A DNA stretch of 64,000 bases from positions 186,001 through 250,000 of the forward strand of contig NZ_AUMA01000009.1 in assembly GCF_000422565.1 (NCBI RefSeq), written 5' to 3'. This stretch comes from Desulfovibrio aminophilus DSM 12254. GTDB lineage: Bacteria; Desulfobacterota; Desulfovibrionia; Desulfovibrionales; Desulfovibrionaceae. Both the position numbers and the translations under genes were made by a program. The stretch's first letter is position 1; each line of letters begins with the position of its first letter. The notes beneath the pieces are model-generated. The model was not told where the DNA came from and made no database searches. It worked only from the letters and a program-made list of their open reading frames with translations. Shown here in pieces: positions 48,210-55,886 of this stretch.

Positions 48210-49092
48210 CGTTCTCCCCCATGATGCCGGTGGGCATGAAGTAGAGCACGGCGATGAGGATGATGAAGGCGAACACGTCCTTGTACTCGCTGGAGAGGTA
48301 GCCTGCGGCCATGATCTCCACCATGCCGATGATGAAGCCGCCGAGCATGGCCCCGGTGATGTTGCCGATGCCCCCGAGAACCGCGGCGGCGAAGGCCTTG
48401 ATGCCCGGCACGAAGCCCATGTCGTAGCGCACGGAGCCGTAGTACAGGCCGACCATGATGCCCGCGGCGGCGGCCAGTCCCGCGCCGATGGCGAAGGTGA
48501 TCGTGATGATGCGCCCGGAGTTGATGCCCACCAGGGCGCTCATGGTCTTGTCCTGGGCCGTGGCGCGCATGGCCTTGCCGATGCGGGTGCGGAAGACCAG
48601 GGCGTTCAGGCCCACCAGGAGCACGGCGGTCACGACCACGATGATGATCTGCATGTAGGAGAGCGTGACCATGCCGAAGTGCAGGCCGCCCTGGGTCATC
48701 TCCGTGGGGTAGGCCTTGTCGTAGACGCCCTGGGTGAGCATGAGGCCGTTCTGGAGAAAGATGGACATGCCGAGGGCCGAAAGGAGCACGGAGAGACGCG
48801 AGGAGTTGCGCAGGGGCTTGTAGGCCACCTTCTCCACGGCCGTGGCCAGCAGCGCGCAGTAGCCCATGGTCAGGATCAGCGAAAGCGCCAGGCAGAGGGT
48901 CGGGGGCACTCCCTGGGCCGAAAGCCAGGTGAGCATGATCACGCCCATGTACCCGCCGGCGGCGAAGAACTCGCCGTGGGCGAAGTTGATGAGCTGGATG
49001 ATGCCGTAGACCATGGTGTAGCCCAGGGCCACCAGGGCGTAGACTCCGCCCAGGGTGATCCCGTTGATGAGCTGCTGAACGAAATATTCCAT
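48190..49092 (-). CDS. livH: branched-chain amino acid ABC transporter permease LivH
   Basis: LivH is the second permease of the import system. The 300-residue protein has family motifs NGITLGGVYALVALGYTMVYG near 10-30, INFAHGEFFAAGGYMGV near 35, an I-G-K-A-M-R-A-T-A-Q-D loop near 172 and FAAAVLGGIGNITGAMLGGF near 235. It is separated from livJ by a 69-base gap with a strong hairpin, and overlaps livM by 20 bases. Confidence 0.95.
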   Translation of the reverse strand: MEYFVQQLINGITLGGVYALVALGYTMVYGIIQLINFAHGEFFAAGGYMGVIMLTWLSAQGVPPTLCLALSLILTMGYCALLATAVEKVAYKPLRNSSRLSVLLSALGMSIFLQNGLMLTQGVYDKAYPTEMTQGGLHFGMVTLSYMQIIIVVVTAVLLVGLNALVFRTRIGKAMRATAQDKTMSALVGINSGRIITITFAIGAGLAAAAGIMVGLYYGSVRYDMGFVPGIKAFAAAVLGGIGNITGAMLGGFIIGMVEIMAAGYLSSEYKDVFAFIILIAVLYFMPTGIMGENVDDTRV

Positions 49093-49120
49093 CGGGGTTC
49101 CGGGTCGCCGGGCCGGAAAC

Positions 49121-49142
49121 GGGCCCGCCCGAAGGCGGGCCC
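49121..49142 (-). promoter_or_regulatory. stable hairpin between livJ and livH
   Basis: GGGCCCGCC and GGCGGGCCC form a perfect 9-base stem around CGAA. No T run follows on the minus strand. Such hairpins after a binding-protein gene often protect its mRNA, giving more LivJ than permease. Confidence 0.6.
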
Positions 49143-49161
49143 GTCCGGTCGACGGTTCAGG

Positions 49162-50301
49162 CTAGTAGAGCTTGTTGGTCTCGGGATTCCAGTAGTTGGT
49201 GAACTTCCCGCCCTTGACCATCTGGATGATGTAGTTGGAACCGGAGTCGCCGCTCTCCAGGTAGTTGATCTTCTTGGAGGCACCCTGGAACTTGTTCTTG
49301 AGCATGGCCTCGCGGATCTTGGCCGGGTCGGTGGAGCCCACGGCCTTCACGGCCATGAGGTAGGCCATGGCCGAGTCGTAGGAATAGGCCGAATACGCGC
49401 CGGGCTCGCCGTACTTGGGCTGGTACTTGGCGTAGAAGGTCTTGTAGGCCGGGGTCTCCCGGTCGATGAAGCCGAAGGTCAGGAAAACGCCCTCGGCGGC
49501 GTCCTTGGCGATCTCCATGAGCTGGGGATGGTACACGGCGTCCTGGGCCAGGATCTTGGCGGTGATGCCCATGCGCTTGGCCTGGATGAGCATGAGCGCG
49601 CCGGAGGCGGAGTTCTGGAGGCTGACGTAGAACACGGCGGGATTGGCGGCCTTGACCTTGGTGAGCACGGCCGAGAAGTCCTTGTCGCCCTGGTTCACGT
49701 GCTCATGCCCGAGGACCTTCACGCCCTGGGCGTTCGCCAGTTTCTCCAGGTTGTCGGCCAAGCCCTGGGAGTAGGTGGTCTTGTCGTCCACGATGTAGAC
49801 GGTGCCGCCCTTGAGGAATTCCTTGATGAACTTGATGGCCACCTTGGACTGGTCGTCGTCGCGACCGCAAGTGCGGAACATGTACTTCAGCCCGCGCTCG
49901 GTGACCTTCTCGCTGGTGGAGGCCGGGGTGATCATGACGATGTCGACTTCGGCCAGGGCCTCGGAGGCCGGGATGGTGGCGCTGGAGCAGTAGGCGCCGA
50001 CCACGGCCGAAACCTTCTCGTTGATGAGCTTGTTGGCGGCGGCCACGGCCTGGCGGGGATCGCAGATGGAGTCCTCGGCCTGGACCACGATGTCCTTGTA
50101 GCCGGGGATGCCGCCCTGGTCCTTGACGACCTCGACGGCGGCGCGCACGCCGTTGGCGATGTCATTGCCGTCGGCGGCGTAGGGTCCGGTGAGCGGGCTC
50201 AGGGTGCCGATCTTGAGCGCGTCGGCGGCCAGGGCTGCGGCGGGGGCGGCCAGAAGGACCGCCAGGGCCAGGGACAGGACTTTCAGCACAATGCGATTCA
50301 T
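49162..50301 (-). CDS. livJ: branched-chain amino acid-binding protein LivJ/LivK type
   Basis: This is a periplasmic receptor for leucine-type amino acids. The 379-residue precursor has a signal peptide (about 1-25, ending A-L-A). A type I binding fold follows, with KIGTLSPLTGPYAADGNDIANG near 29-50, GAYCSSATIPASEALAEVDIVMITPAST near 100-127, and GLKYMFRTCGRDDDQ near 135. It lies between livG and livH in the same direction. Confidence 0.94.
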   Translation of the reverse strand: MNRIVLKVLSLALAVLLAAPAAALAADALKIGTLSPLTGPYAADGNDIANGVRAAVEVVKDQGGIPGYKDIVVQAEDSICDPRQAVAAANKLINEKVSAVVGAYCSSATIPASEALAEVDIVMITPASTSEKVTERGLKYMFRTCGRDDDQSKVAIKFIKEFLKGGTVYIVDDKTTYSQGLADNLEKLANAQGVKVLGHEHVNQGDKDFSAVLTKVKAANPAVFYVSLQNSASGALMLIQAKRMGITAKILAQDAVYHPQLMEIAKDAAEGVFLTFGFIDRETPAYKTFYAKYQPKYGEPGAYSAYSYDSAMAYLMAVKAVGSTDPAKIREAMLKNKFQGASKKINYLESGDSGSNYIIQMVKGGKFTNYWNPETNKLY

Positions 50302-50328
50302 CCGACATCTCCCTTGTGTTGTGGTTCG

Positions 50329-51087
50329 TCAGGCGTGACCCAAATATGCCTCGATCACCTCGGGATCGCTGCGGATTTCCGCCGGAGTCCCCTTGGCGAT
50401 CAACACACCATGATCCAGCACCACGATGCTGTCGCAGATGCCCATGACCACCTTCATGTCGTGCTCGACCATGAGCACGTTCACGCCGAGATTCGCGATC
50501 CGGCCGATGGTCTCCATGAGTTCCTTGCTTTCGGCGGGATTCAGGCCCGCGGCGGGTTCGTCGAGCAGGATGGTCTTGGGCTCGGAGGCCAGGGCTCGGG
50601 CGATCTCCAGGCGGCGCTGCAGGCCGTAGGCCAAATTGCTGGCCACTTCGTCAGCCTTGGGCGCGAGCCCCATGAACTCCAGGGACTCCATGGCCTTGGC
50701 GCGGATGCGGGTCTCTTCCCGGCGTTGGGAGGGACTGCGTAGGATGGCCCCGAGCACCTTGGCCTTGCTGCGGCAGTGCTGGGCCACCATGACGTTTTCC
50801 AGGGCGGTCATGTTCTGGAAGAGGCGGATGTTCTGAAAGGTCCGGGCGATGCCCCGGGCCAGAATCTGGTGCGGCCTCAGGCCCAGGATGGAAGCCCCGT
50901 CATAGGTCGCCGCGCCCGCGCAGGTGGCGTAGACGCCGGTGATGACGTTGAAGACCGTGGTCTTGCCCGCGCCGTTGGGTCCGATGAGGCCCACGACCTG
51001 CCCAGGCCGCACCTCGAAGCTGACCTCGGTGAGGGCCTGGAGTCCGCCGAACCGGACGCTGATGTCGGAGAGGACGAGTTCAGCCAT
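50329..51087 (-). CDS. livG: branched-chain amino acid ABC transporter ATPase LivG
   Basis: LivG is the first ATPase of the Liv system. The 252-residue protein has Walker A IGPNGAGKTTVFNVITGVY near 35, the signature LAYGLQRRLEIARALASEP near 140 and Walker B TILLDEPAAGLNPAES near 162. The end VIEAYLGHA is typical of LivG. First gene of livGJHMF; its order (G first) differs from the E. coli order. Confidence 0.95.
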   Translation of the reverse strand: MAELVLSDISVRFGGLQALTEVSFEVRPGQVVGLIGPNGAGKTTVFNVITGVYATCAGAATYDGASILGLRPHQILARGIARTFQNIRLFQNMTALENVMVAQHCRSKAKVLGAILRSPSQRREETRIRAKAMESLEFMGLAPKADEVASNLAYGLQRRLEIARALASEPKTILLDEPAAGLNPAESKELMETIGRIANLGVNVLMVEHDMKVVMGICDSIVVLDHGVLIAKGTPAEIRSDPEVIEAYLGHA

Positions 51088-51395
51088 GAGCTTGGCACCG
51101 TACTCGAACCAAGGAAAAAGATCAAGAGAGACGGGCCTTTTTTGACAATTATGTCGAGTTGAAAATCGATCTTTTCCCCACTGGGCACGTTGGCCGCAAA
51201 ACCCGGGCGGACATTTGTGAAAAATGTAGCAAACGCAACAGCGGACCGAAACGCTTTCTCCTATGGTCGTATTACGACCCAGGACGCGGGGGTGGCGGGA
51301 TCCCCCTCGCGGCCGTGACGCACCGTCCGGGCCGGGTTTTTTACAGGGAGGATCATGGAGTCAGGGAAGGAAACACCGAACCAAGGAGACTCGAC
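51088..51395. promoter_or_regulatory. control region between livG and the arylsulfotransferase-type genes
   Basis: In this 308-base divergent gap, TTGACA at 51142-51147 could serve a + strand promoter, with a weak -10 (ATCGAT, 17 bases on). A Crp/Fnr-like half-conserved site TTTGTGAAAAATGTAGCAAA lies at 51214-51233. A perfect palindrome GGTCGTA-T-TACGACC lies at 51265-51279. The Crp/Fnr gene at 54331 is a candidate binder of the first site. Confidence 0.4.
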
Positions 51396-52769
51396 ATGAT
51401 CCAGAGACGAGGAAAGCTGCTGCCGCTGGCGGCCCTGGCGCTGGCAATCTGCGCCCTGGCGGCCCCGGCCCAGGCCTACGAGGCCCATCAGGGCCCCACG
51501 GGCGTGGTCAAGTACGTGAAGGGCGCGGCCTTCGAAGGCTACACGCTCTTCGCCCCCACCGTGAAATGCACGAGCACCTATCTCATCGACATGGAAGGCG
51601 ACGTGGTCCACGAGTGGAAGTCCGCCTATCCTCCGGGCCTCTACGCCGTGATTCTGCCCAACGGCAACCTTCTGCGCTCCAACGCCCCCAAGGAACAGCC
51701 GGTGAAGATCGGCGGCGCGGGCGGCATCCTCCAGGAACTGGACTGGAACGGCAAGGTGGTCTGGGAGTACAAGATGCTCTCGGACAACGAGATCCAGCAC
51801 CACGCCTTCGACCGCATGCCCAACGGCAACACCCTGATCCTGGGCTGGGAGCGCAAGACCAAGGAAGATGCCGTCAAAAAGGGCCGCACCCCCGGCACCT
51901 TCCCCGATGAAGTGACCATCAAGGGCCAGCCCGTGCGCGACTTCTGGGTCGACTTCGTGCGCGAAGTGGACAAGAAGGGCAAGACCGTCTGGGAATGGCA
52001 CGCCTGGGACCACATCGGCACCGGCCCGGACCAGCTGGACATCAACTTCCGCCTGCCCAGCCACGTGGGCGTGGGCTACGACAGCTTCGACTGGTCGCAC
52101 TTCAACACCGTGGAGTACCTTCCGGCCACCAACCAGGTGCTGCTCAACTCGCGCAACCTGAGCGAAGTCTACATCGTGGACAAGAAGAGCGGCAAGATCG
52201 TCCAGCGCTGGGGCAACCCCTCGGCCTACGGCCAGGGCAAGAAGCCGGGCTGGTATGACTCCGGCGACCAGCAGATCTTCGGCTCGCACCACGCCCACAT
52301 GATCGAGAACGGCCACGTCACGGTCTTCGACAACGGCTCCGAGCGTCCCGAGGGCAGCCGCTCCCGGGTCATCGAAGTCGACCTCAAGACCGGCAAGATC
52401 GTCTGGGAATACGCCGCCAACGGCCGCAACAGCTTCTTCAGCTACCGCCAGGGCGCGGCCCAGCGCCTGCCCAACGGCAACACCCTGGTGACCTCCACCC
52501 AGCAGGGCCACCTCTTCGAGGTCACGCCCGAGGGCAAGGTGGTCTGGGAATTCGTCAATCCGATCATGTTCGGCCAGCCCAAGGCCGTGTTCTCGGATGA
52601 GGACGACGCCCTGAAGAACTCCGGCCACGACATGTTCACCAACATGGTCCACCGTTCCTACCGCTACGCCCCGGACTATCCCGGCCTCAAGGGCCGCGAC
52701 CTGAGCGTGAAGCGGCCCCTGGTGGAGGGCGCGCCCAAGATCTTCAAGATCTTGGCGCCCAAGCAGTAA
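51396..52769 (+). CDS. arylsulfotransferase-family (ASST-type) exported protein, copy 1
   Basis: ASST-type enzymes move a sulfate group from one phenolic ester to another without PAPS, through a phospho-like histidine intermediate. The 457-residue precursor has a signal peptide (about 1-27, ending A-Q-A). A beta-propeller-like domain follows, with GLYAVILPNGNLL near 80, IQHHAFDRMPNGNTLILGWERK near 130-151, HFNTVEYLPATNQVLLNSRN near 234 and FGSHHAHMIENGHVTVFDNGSER near 288-310. Repeated P-N-G-N and histidine pairs agree with the family. ATG at 51396 has AAGGAG 8 bases upstream. The donor and acceptor are unknown. Confidence 0.8.
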   Translation: MIQRRGKLLPLAALALAICALAAPAQAYEAHQGPTGVVKYVKGAAFEGYTLFAPTVKCTSTYLIDMEGDVVHEWKSAYPPGLYAVILPNGNLLRSNAPKEQPVKIGGAGGILQELDWNGKVVWEYKMLSDNEIQHHAFDRMPNGNTLILGWERKTKEDAVKKGRTPGTFPDEVTIKGQPVRDFWVDFVREVDKKGKTVWEWHAWDHIGTGPDQLDINFRLPSHVGVGYDSFDWSHFNTVEYLPATNQVLLNSRNLSEVYIVDKKSGKIVQRWGNPSAYGQGKKPGWYDSGDQQIFGSHHAHMIENGHVTVFDNGSERPEGSRSRVIEVDLKTGKIVWEYAANGRNSFFSYRQGAAQRLPNGNTLVTSTQQGHLFEVTPEGKVVWEFVNPIMFGQPKAVFSDEDDALKNSGHDMFTNMVHRSYRYAPDYPGLKGRDLSVKRPLVEGAPKIFKILAPKQ

Positions 52770-52881
52770 CCGTATCACACGGCGCGCGCCCATGCGGGCG
52801 CGCGCCCCTCATTCCGCCTCCGGGCCCGCCTCCGGTCCGGAGGCGTATCGCGTTCAACCCGAATCGAGAGGATCACCGTCC

Positions 52882-54243
52882 ATGCTCACGACCATCATCG
52901 TCATCGCCATCGCGGCCGCCCTCCTGGCCCTTGCGCGACCCGCCTCGGCCTATGAAGTCCACCGCGGCCCCACGGGCGTCATCACCTACGACGCCAAGGC
53001 CGCCGCCGAGGGCTACATCCTGCTTTCGCCCACCGTGAAGTGCAACGTCACCTACCTCATCAACCGGGAAGGCGACGTGGTCCACCAGTGGAACTGCGCC
53101 TACCCCCCCGGCCTGTACGCCACGTTCCTGCCCAACGGGCACCTCCTGCGCGGGGCCGCCCTGCCGGAGCCGCCGGTGAAGATCGGCGGCGCGGCGGGCA
53201 TGGTCCAGGAACTGGACTGGGACGGCAACGTGCTCTGGGAATACAAGATGTTCTCCCCGGACGAGATCCAGCACCACTGTTTCGATCGCATGCCCAACGG
53301 CAACACCCTGATCCTGGGCTGGGAGCGCAAGACCAAGCAGGAGGCCCTGGACAAGGGCCGCATTCCCGACACCTATCCCGAAGTGACCGTGCTCCAGGGC
53401 GTGCCCATGCGCGACTTCTGGTCCGATTTCGTCCGCGAGGTCGACCCCCAGGGCCGCACGGTCTGGGAATGGCGCGTCTGGGACCACATCGGCACCGGCC
53501 CGGACCAGTTCGACCTCAACTACCGCCTGCCCCTGAACGTGGGCGAGGACTACGCCAGCTTCGACTGGACGCACTTCAACACCGTGGAGTACCTCCCGGC
53601 CACGGACCAGATTCTGCTCAACTCCCGCAACTTCAGCGAAGTCTACATCCTGGACCACAAGAGCGGCGAAATCGTCCGGCGCTGGGGCAATCCCTCGGCC
53701 TACGGCCAGGGCAGGAAGCCGGGCTGGTACGACTCCGGCGACCAGCGGATCTTCGGTTCGCACCACGCCCACATGATCGAGAACGGCCACGTGACGATCT
53801 TCGACAACGGCTCCGAGCGGCCTGAAGGCACCCGGTCACGTGTCGTCGAGGTGAACCTGGAGAACGGCGAAGTCGTCTGGGAGTACGCCGCTCATGGCCG
53901 CAACAGCTTCTTCAGCTACCGCCAGGGCGCGGCCCAGCGTCTGGAGAACGGCAACACCCTGGTGACCTCCACCCAGCAGGGCCACCTCTTCGAGGTCACG
54001 CCCGAGGGCAAGGTGGTCTGGGAGTTCGTCAACCCTATCATGTTCGGCGAACCCAAGGCCCTGTTCTGCGACGCAGCCGACTATCTGGAGCCCCTGGGGC
54101 ACGACATGTTCACCAACATGGTCCACCGGGCCTACTTCTACACCCCGGACCATCCCGCCCTGGCCGGACGCGACCTGAGCGTGAAGCGCCCCCTGGTCGA
54201 GGGCGCGCCCAAGTTCTTCCGGCTCTGGCCGGGAGCGGCCTGA
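52882..54243 (+). CDS. arylsulfotransferase-family (ASST-type) exported protein, copy 2
   Basis: The 453-residue protein is a tandem paralog of copy 1, with nearly the same order of motifs throughout: IQHHCFDRMPNGNTLIL, HFNTVEYLPATDQILLNSRN and FGSHHAHMIENGHVTIFDNG. The signal peptide is different (T-I-I-V-I-A-I-A-A-A). It has extra cysteines that copy 1 lacks (N-C-A-Y near 78, H-C-F-D near 138, F-C-D-A near 396). The strong likeness outside the leader suggests a recent duplication or gene conversion. It begins 112 bases after copy 1. Confidence 0.8.
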   Translation: MLTTIIVIAIAAALLALARPASAYEVHRGPTGVITYDAKAAAEGYILLSPTVKCNVTYLINREGDVVHQWNCAYPPGLYATFLPNGHLLRGAALPEPPVKIGGAAGMVQELDWDGNVLWEYKMFSPDEIQHHCFDRMPNGNTLILGWERKTKQEALDKGRIPDTYPEVTVLQGVPMRDFWSDFVREVDPQGRTVWEWRVWDHIGTGPDQFDLNYRLPLNVGEDYASFDWTHFNTVEYLPATDQILLNSRNFSEVYILDHKSGEIVRRWGNPSAYGQGRKPGWYDSGDQRIFGSHHAHMIENGHVTIFDNGSERPEGTRSRVVEVNLENGEVVWEYAAHGRNSFFSYRQGAAQRLENGNTLVTSTQQGHLFEVTPEGKVVWEFVNPIMFGEPKALFCDAADYLEPLGHDMFTNMVHRAYFYTPDHPALAGRDLSVKRPLVEGAPKFFRLWPGAA

Positions 54244-54295
54244 CACCCCTCCGGCGGCTCTTCGGAAACGCCCCGGAGAGCCGCCGGACGATCTG

Positions 54296-54324
54296 TTGCC
54301 CGCGCGGGCGGCCGCATGTACAAT
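54296..54324 (+). promoter_or_regulatory. promoter for the Crp/Fnr-family gene
   Basis: TTGCCC (54296-54301) and TACAAT (54319-54324) are 17 bases apart. The start point would be near 54331, at the A of the chosen ATG, so the mRNA may be leaderless. Confidence 0.5.
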
Positions 54325-54330
54325 GACGGC

Positions 54331-55047
54331 ATGTCCGACGTGTCACGCCCGCGCGACCCGCGACCTTCCGGGGAACCGGAAGGTCGCGAATTCGCCCGCA
54401 TCCCAAAAGACAACAAACCCTGGCGAAGCGTCCTGCACTTGGCGACGGCCTTGGAATTCGCCAAGGACGAGGCCGTGATCCCCGAAAACGCGCCGCCGGA
54501 CTTCCTCTATTTCCTGGAGCGCGGCGAGGTGCGCATGTTGCGCGGCGATCCCGGCGGCCAGGAAAAGACCCTCTGGTACGTGGACCCGGATCACCTCTTC
54601 GGCGAAACGCCCCTACTCTGCGGCGGCACGTCGCGCAACCGCCACGTCTGCACCCGGCCCTCGCGGGTCCACGCCTTCCGGCGCGAAATCGTGCTGGAGG
54701 ACATCTTCCCGGCCCGGCCGGATCTCATGGTCAACCTCATGGGGACCCTGGCCTGCAAGGTGCGCATCCTGAGCAATCAGGTGGCGGACATGAGCCTGGA
54801 CGAGCTGCCCGACCGCATCTGCCGCTATCTGCATCTGCACGCCGAACGCCTCGGCGAACACGACGGCAAGACCGTCCTCGATCCCCGTCTGAACCAGCAG
54901 GAACTGGCCCAGCTCCTCGGCGTGCATCGCGTGACCCTGAACAAGACCCTGCGCGACCTGGAGCACGAGGGCGTGCTCGGCGGCTATCGCCGGGACGAGG
55001 TCCGGGTTCTGGACCTGGCGCGTTTCCTGAGTCACGCCCTGAGCTGA
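54331..55047 (+). CDS. Crp/Fnr-family transcriptional regulator
   Basis: The 238-residue protein has a cyclic-nucleotide-binding-like domain, with PDFLYFLERGEVRMLRGD near 57-74 and HLFGETPLLCGG near 93. The C-terminal winged helix is Crp type, with LDPRLNQQELAQLLGVHRVTLNKTLRDLEHEG near 183-214. The FNR-type N-terminal Fe-S cysteines are absent. ATG at 54331 is preferred to 54316, which overlaps the -10 box. A perfect 13-base hairpin (54359-54388) lies in the first codons. Its neighbours suggest that it controls the two ASST-type genes. Confidence 0.87.
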   Translation: MSDVSRPRDPRPSGEPEGREFARIPKDNKPWRSVLHLATALEFAKDEAVIPENAPPDFLYFLERGEVRMLRGDPGGQEKTLWYVDPDHLFGETPLLCGGTSRNRHVCTRPSRVHAFRREIVLEDIFPARPDLMVNLMGTLACKVRILSNQVADMSLDELPDRICRYLHLHAERLGEHDGKTVLDPRLNQQELAQLLGVHRVTLNKTLRDLEHEGVLGGYRRDEVRVLDLARFLSHALS

Positions 55048-55064
55048 CCCCGGCTCCACGCGAA

Positions 55065-55095
55065 CGAAAAAGCCCCCCGCGCGGGCGCGGGGGGC
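55065..55095 (-). terminator. terminator of the qmo operon
   Basis: GCCCCCCGCGC (55072-55082) pairs with GCGCGGGGGGC (55085-55095). On the minus strand the stem is followed by TTTTTCG. It lies between the convergent Crp/Fnr (+) and qmoD (-) genes. Confidence 0.85.
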
Positions 55096-55149
55096 TTGGG
55101 GCTCATGCTCGGGCCGGACTCGGCCCGCATCAGGGAGGCGTCGCGGGGA

Positions 55150-55827
55150 CTACCAGTTGGAGTCCGCGAAGGGGTTGGAGCCGAAGCCGAAGTCGGCTTC
55201 GGGCTCGCCGCCCGTGGAGGGAGCGCCGGAGGCGTCGCCGGCGGCAGCGGCGGCGTCACCAGCGGGGGCTCCGGCGGCCGCGCCGCCGGCGACGCCGGCC
55301 ACGACCACGCCCTGCTTCTTGACCTTGTCGACCTCGGCCATGAGGTCTTCCAGCTTCTTGATGTGCTCATCCATCTTCTTGGAGGAGACCGAGAGCTTCA
55401 CGTCACCCTGGGCGGCCTGATCCTCGAAGGTCTTCAGCTTGGCCTTGACGCCGGCCAGCTCGGCCTTCAGGGTCTCGACCTCGGCGGTCAGGGCGGCCTT
55501 GTCGGCGGTGAGACCGGCGTTGGCGGTCTTCAGCTCGGCCAGCTTGGCCAGCACGCCCTGGGCCTGGGCGGCGGTTTCCTCGGGCAGGGGCATGAGGGAG
55601 ACCTTCTGGCCCAGGCCCTCGATGTCGCCGGAGGCGGCCTTGGTCAGCTGGGGCTCCTGCTCATAGATCCAGGCCTTGGTCAGGGAGCAGGCCACGGGCG
55701 CGAAGTCGGCGTCCACGTCGGCCTGGGTGACGAAGGCCAGCATGTCGATGAGGTTCTGGTCGGCCAGATCCCCGCCGCGCAGGCAGGACACGAAGGTGTT
55801 CATGGGGAAAACTTTCGCTTCAGCCAT
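55150..55827 (-). CDS. qmoD: QmoD-like protein downstream of qmoABC
   Basis: The 225-residue protein has an N-terminal region with two cysteines (F-V-S-C-L-R-G-G-D and P-V-A-C-S-L-T). A coiled coil from about 90 to 165 follows (repeats of A-L-T-A-E-V-E-T-L-K-A-E-L type). The C-terminal part is rich in Gly and Ala and ends F-G-S-N-P-F-A-D-S-N-W. Desulfovibrio qmoABC operons carry such a fourth gene, needed for sulfate growth in the studied case. The assignment rests on position and general form. ATG at 55827; SD-like GGAGG is 6-10 bases upstream. Confidence 0.75.
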   Translation of the reverse strand: MAEAKVFPMNTFVSCLRGGDLADQNLIDMLAFVTQADVDADFAPVACSLTKAWIYEQEPQLTKAASGDIEGLGQKVSLMPLPEETAAQAQGVLAKLAELKTANAGLTADKAALTAEVETLKAELAGVKAKLKTFEDQAAQGDVKLSVSSKKMDEHIKKLEDLMAEVDKVKKQGVVVAGVAGGAAAGAPAGDAAAAAGDASGAPSTGGEPEADFGFGSNPFADSNW

Positions 55828-55886
55828 TGTCTATGCCTCCTTGAGAGTCCGAAGACTTTCCTTTCGTTGTGGTTCCCGTCTCACGT

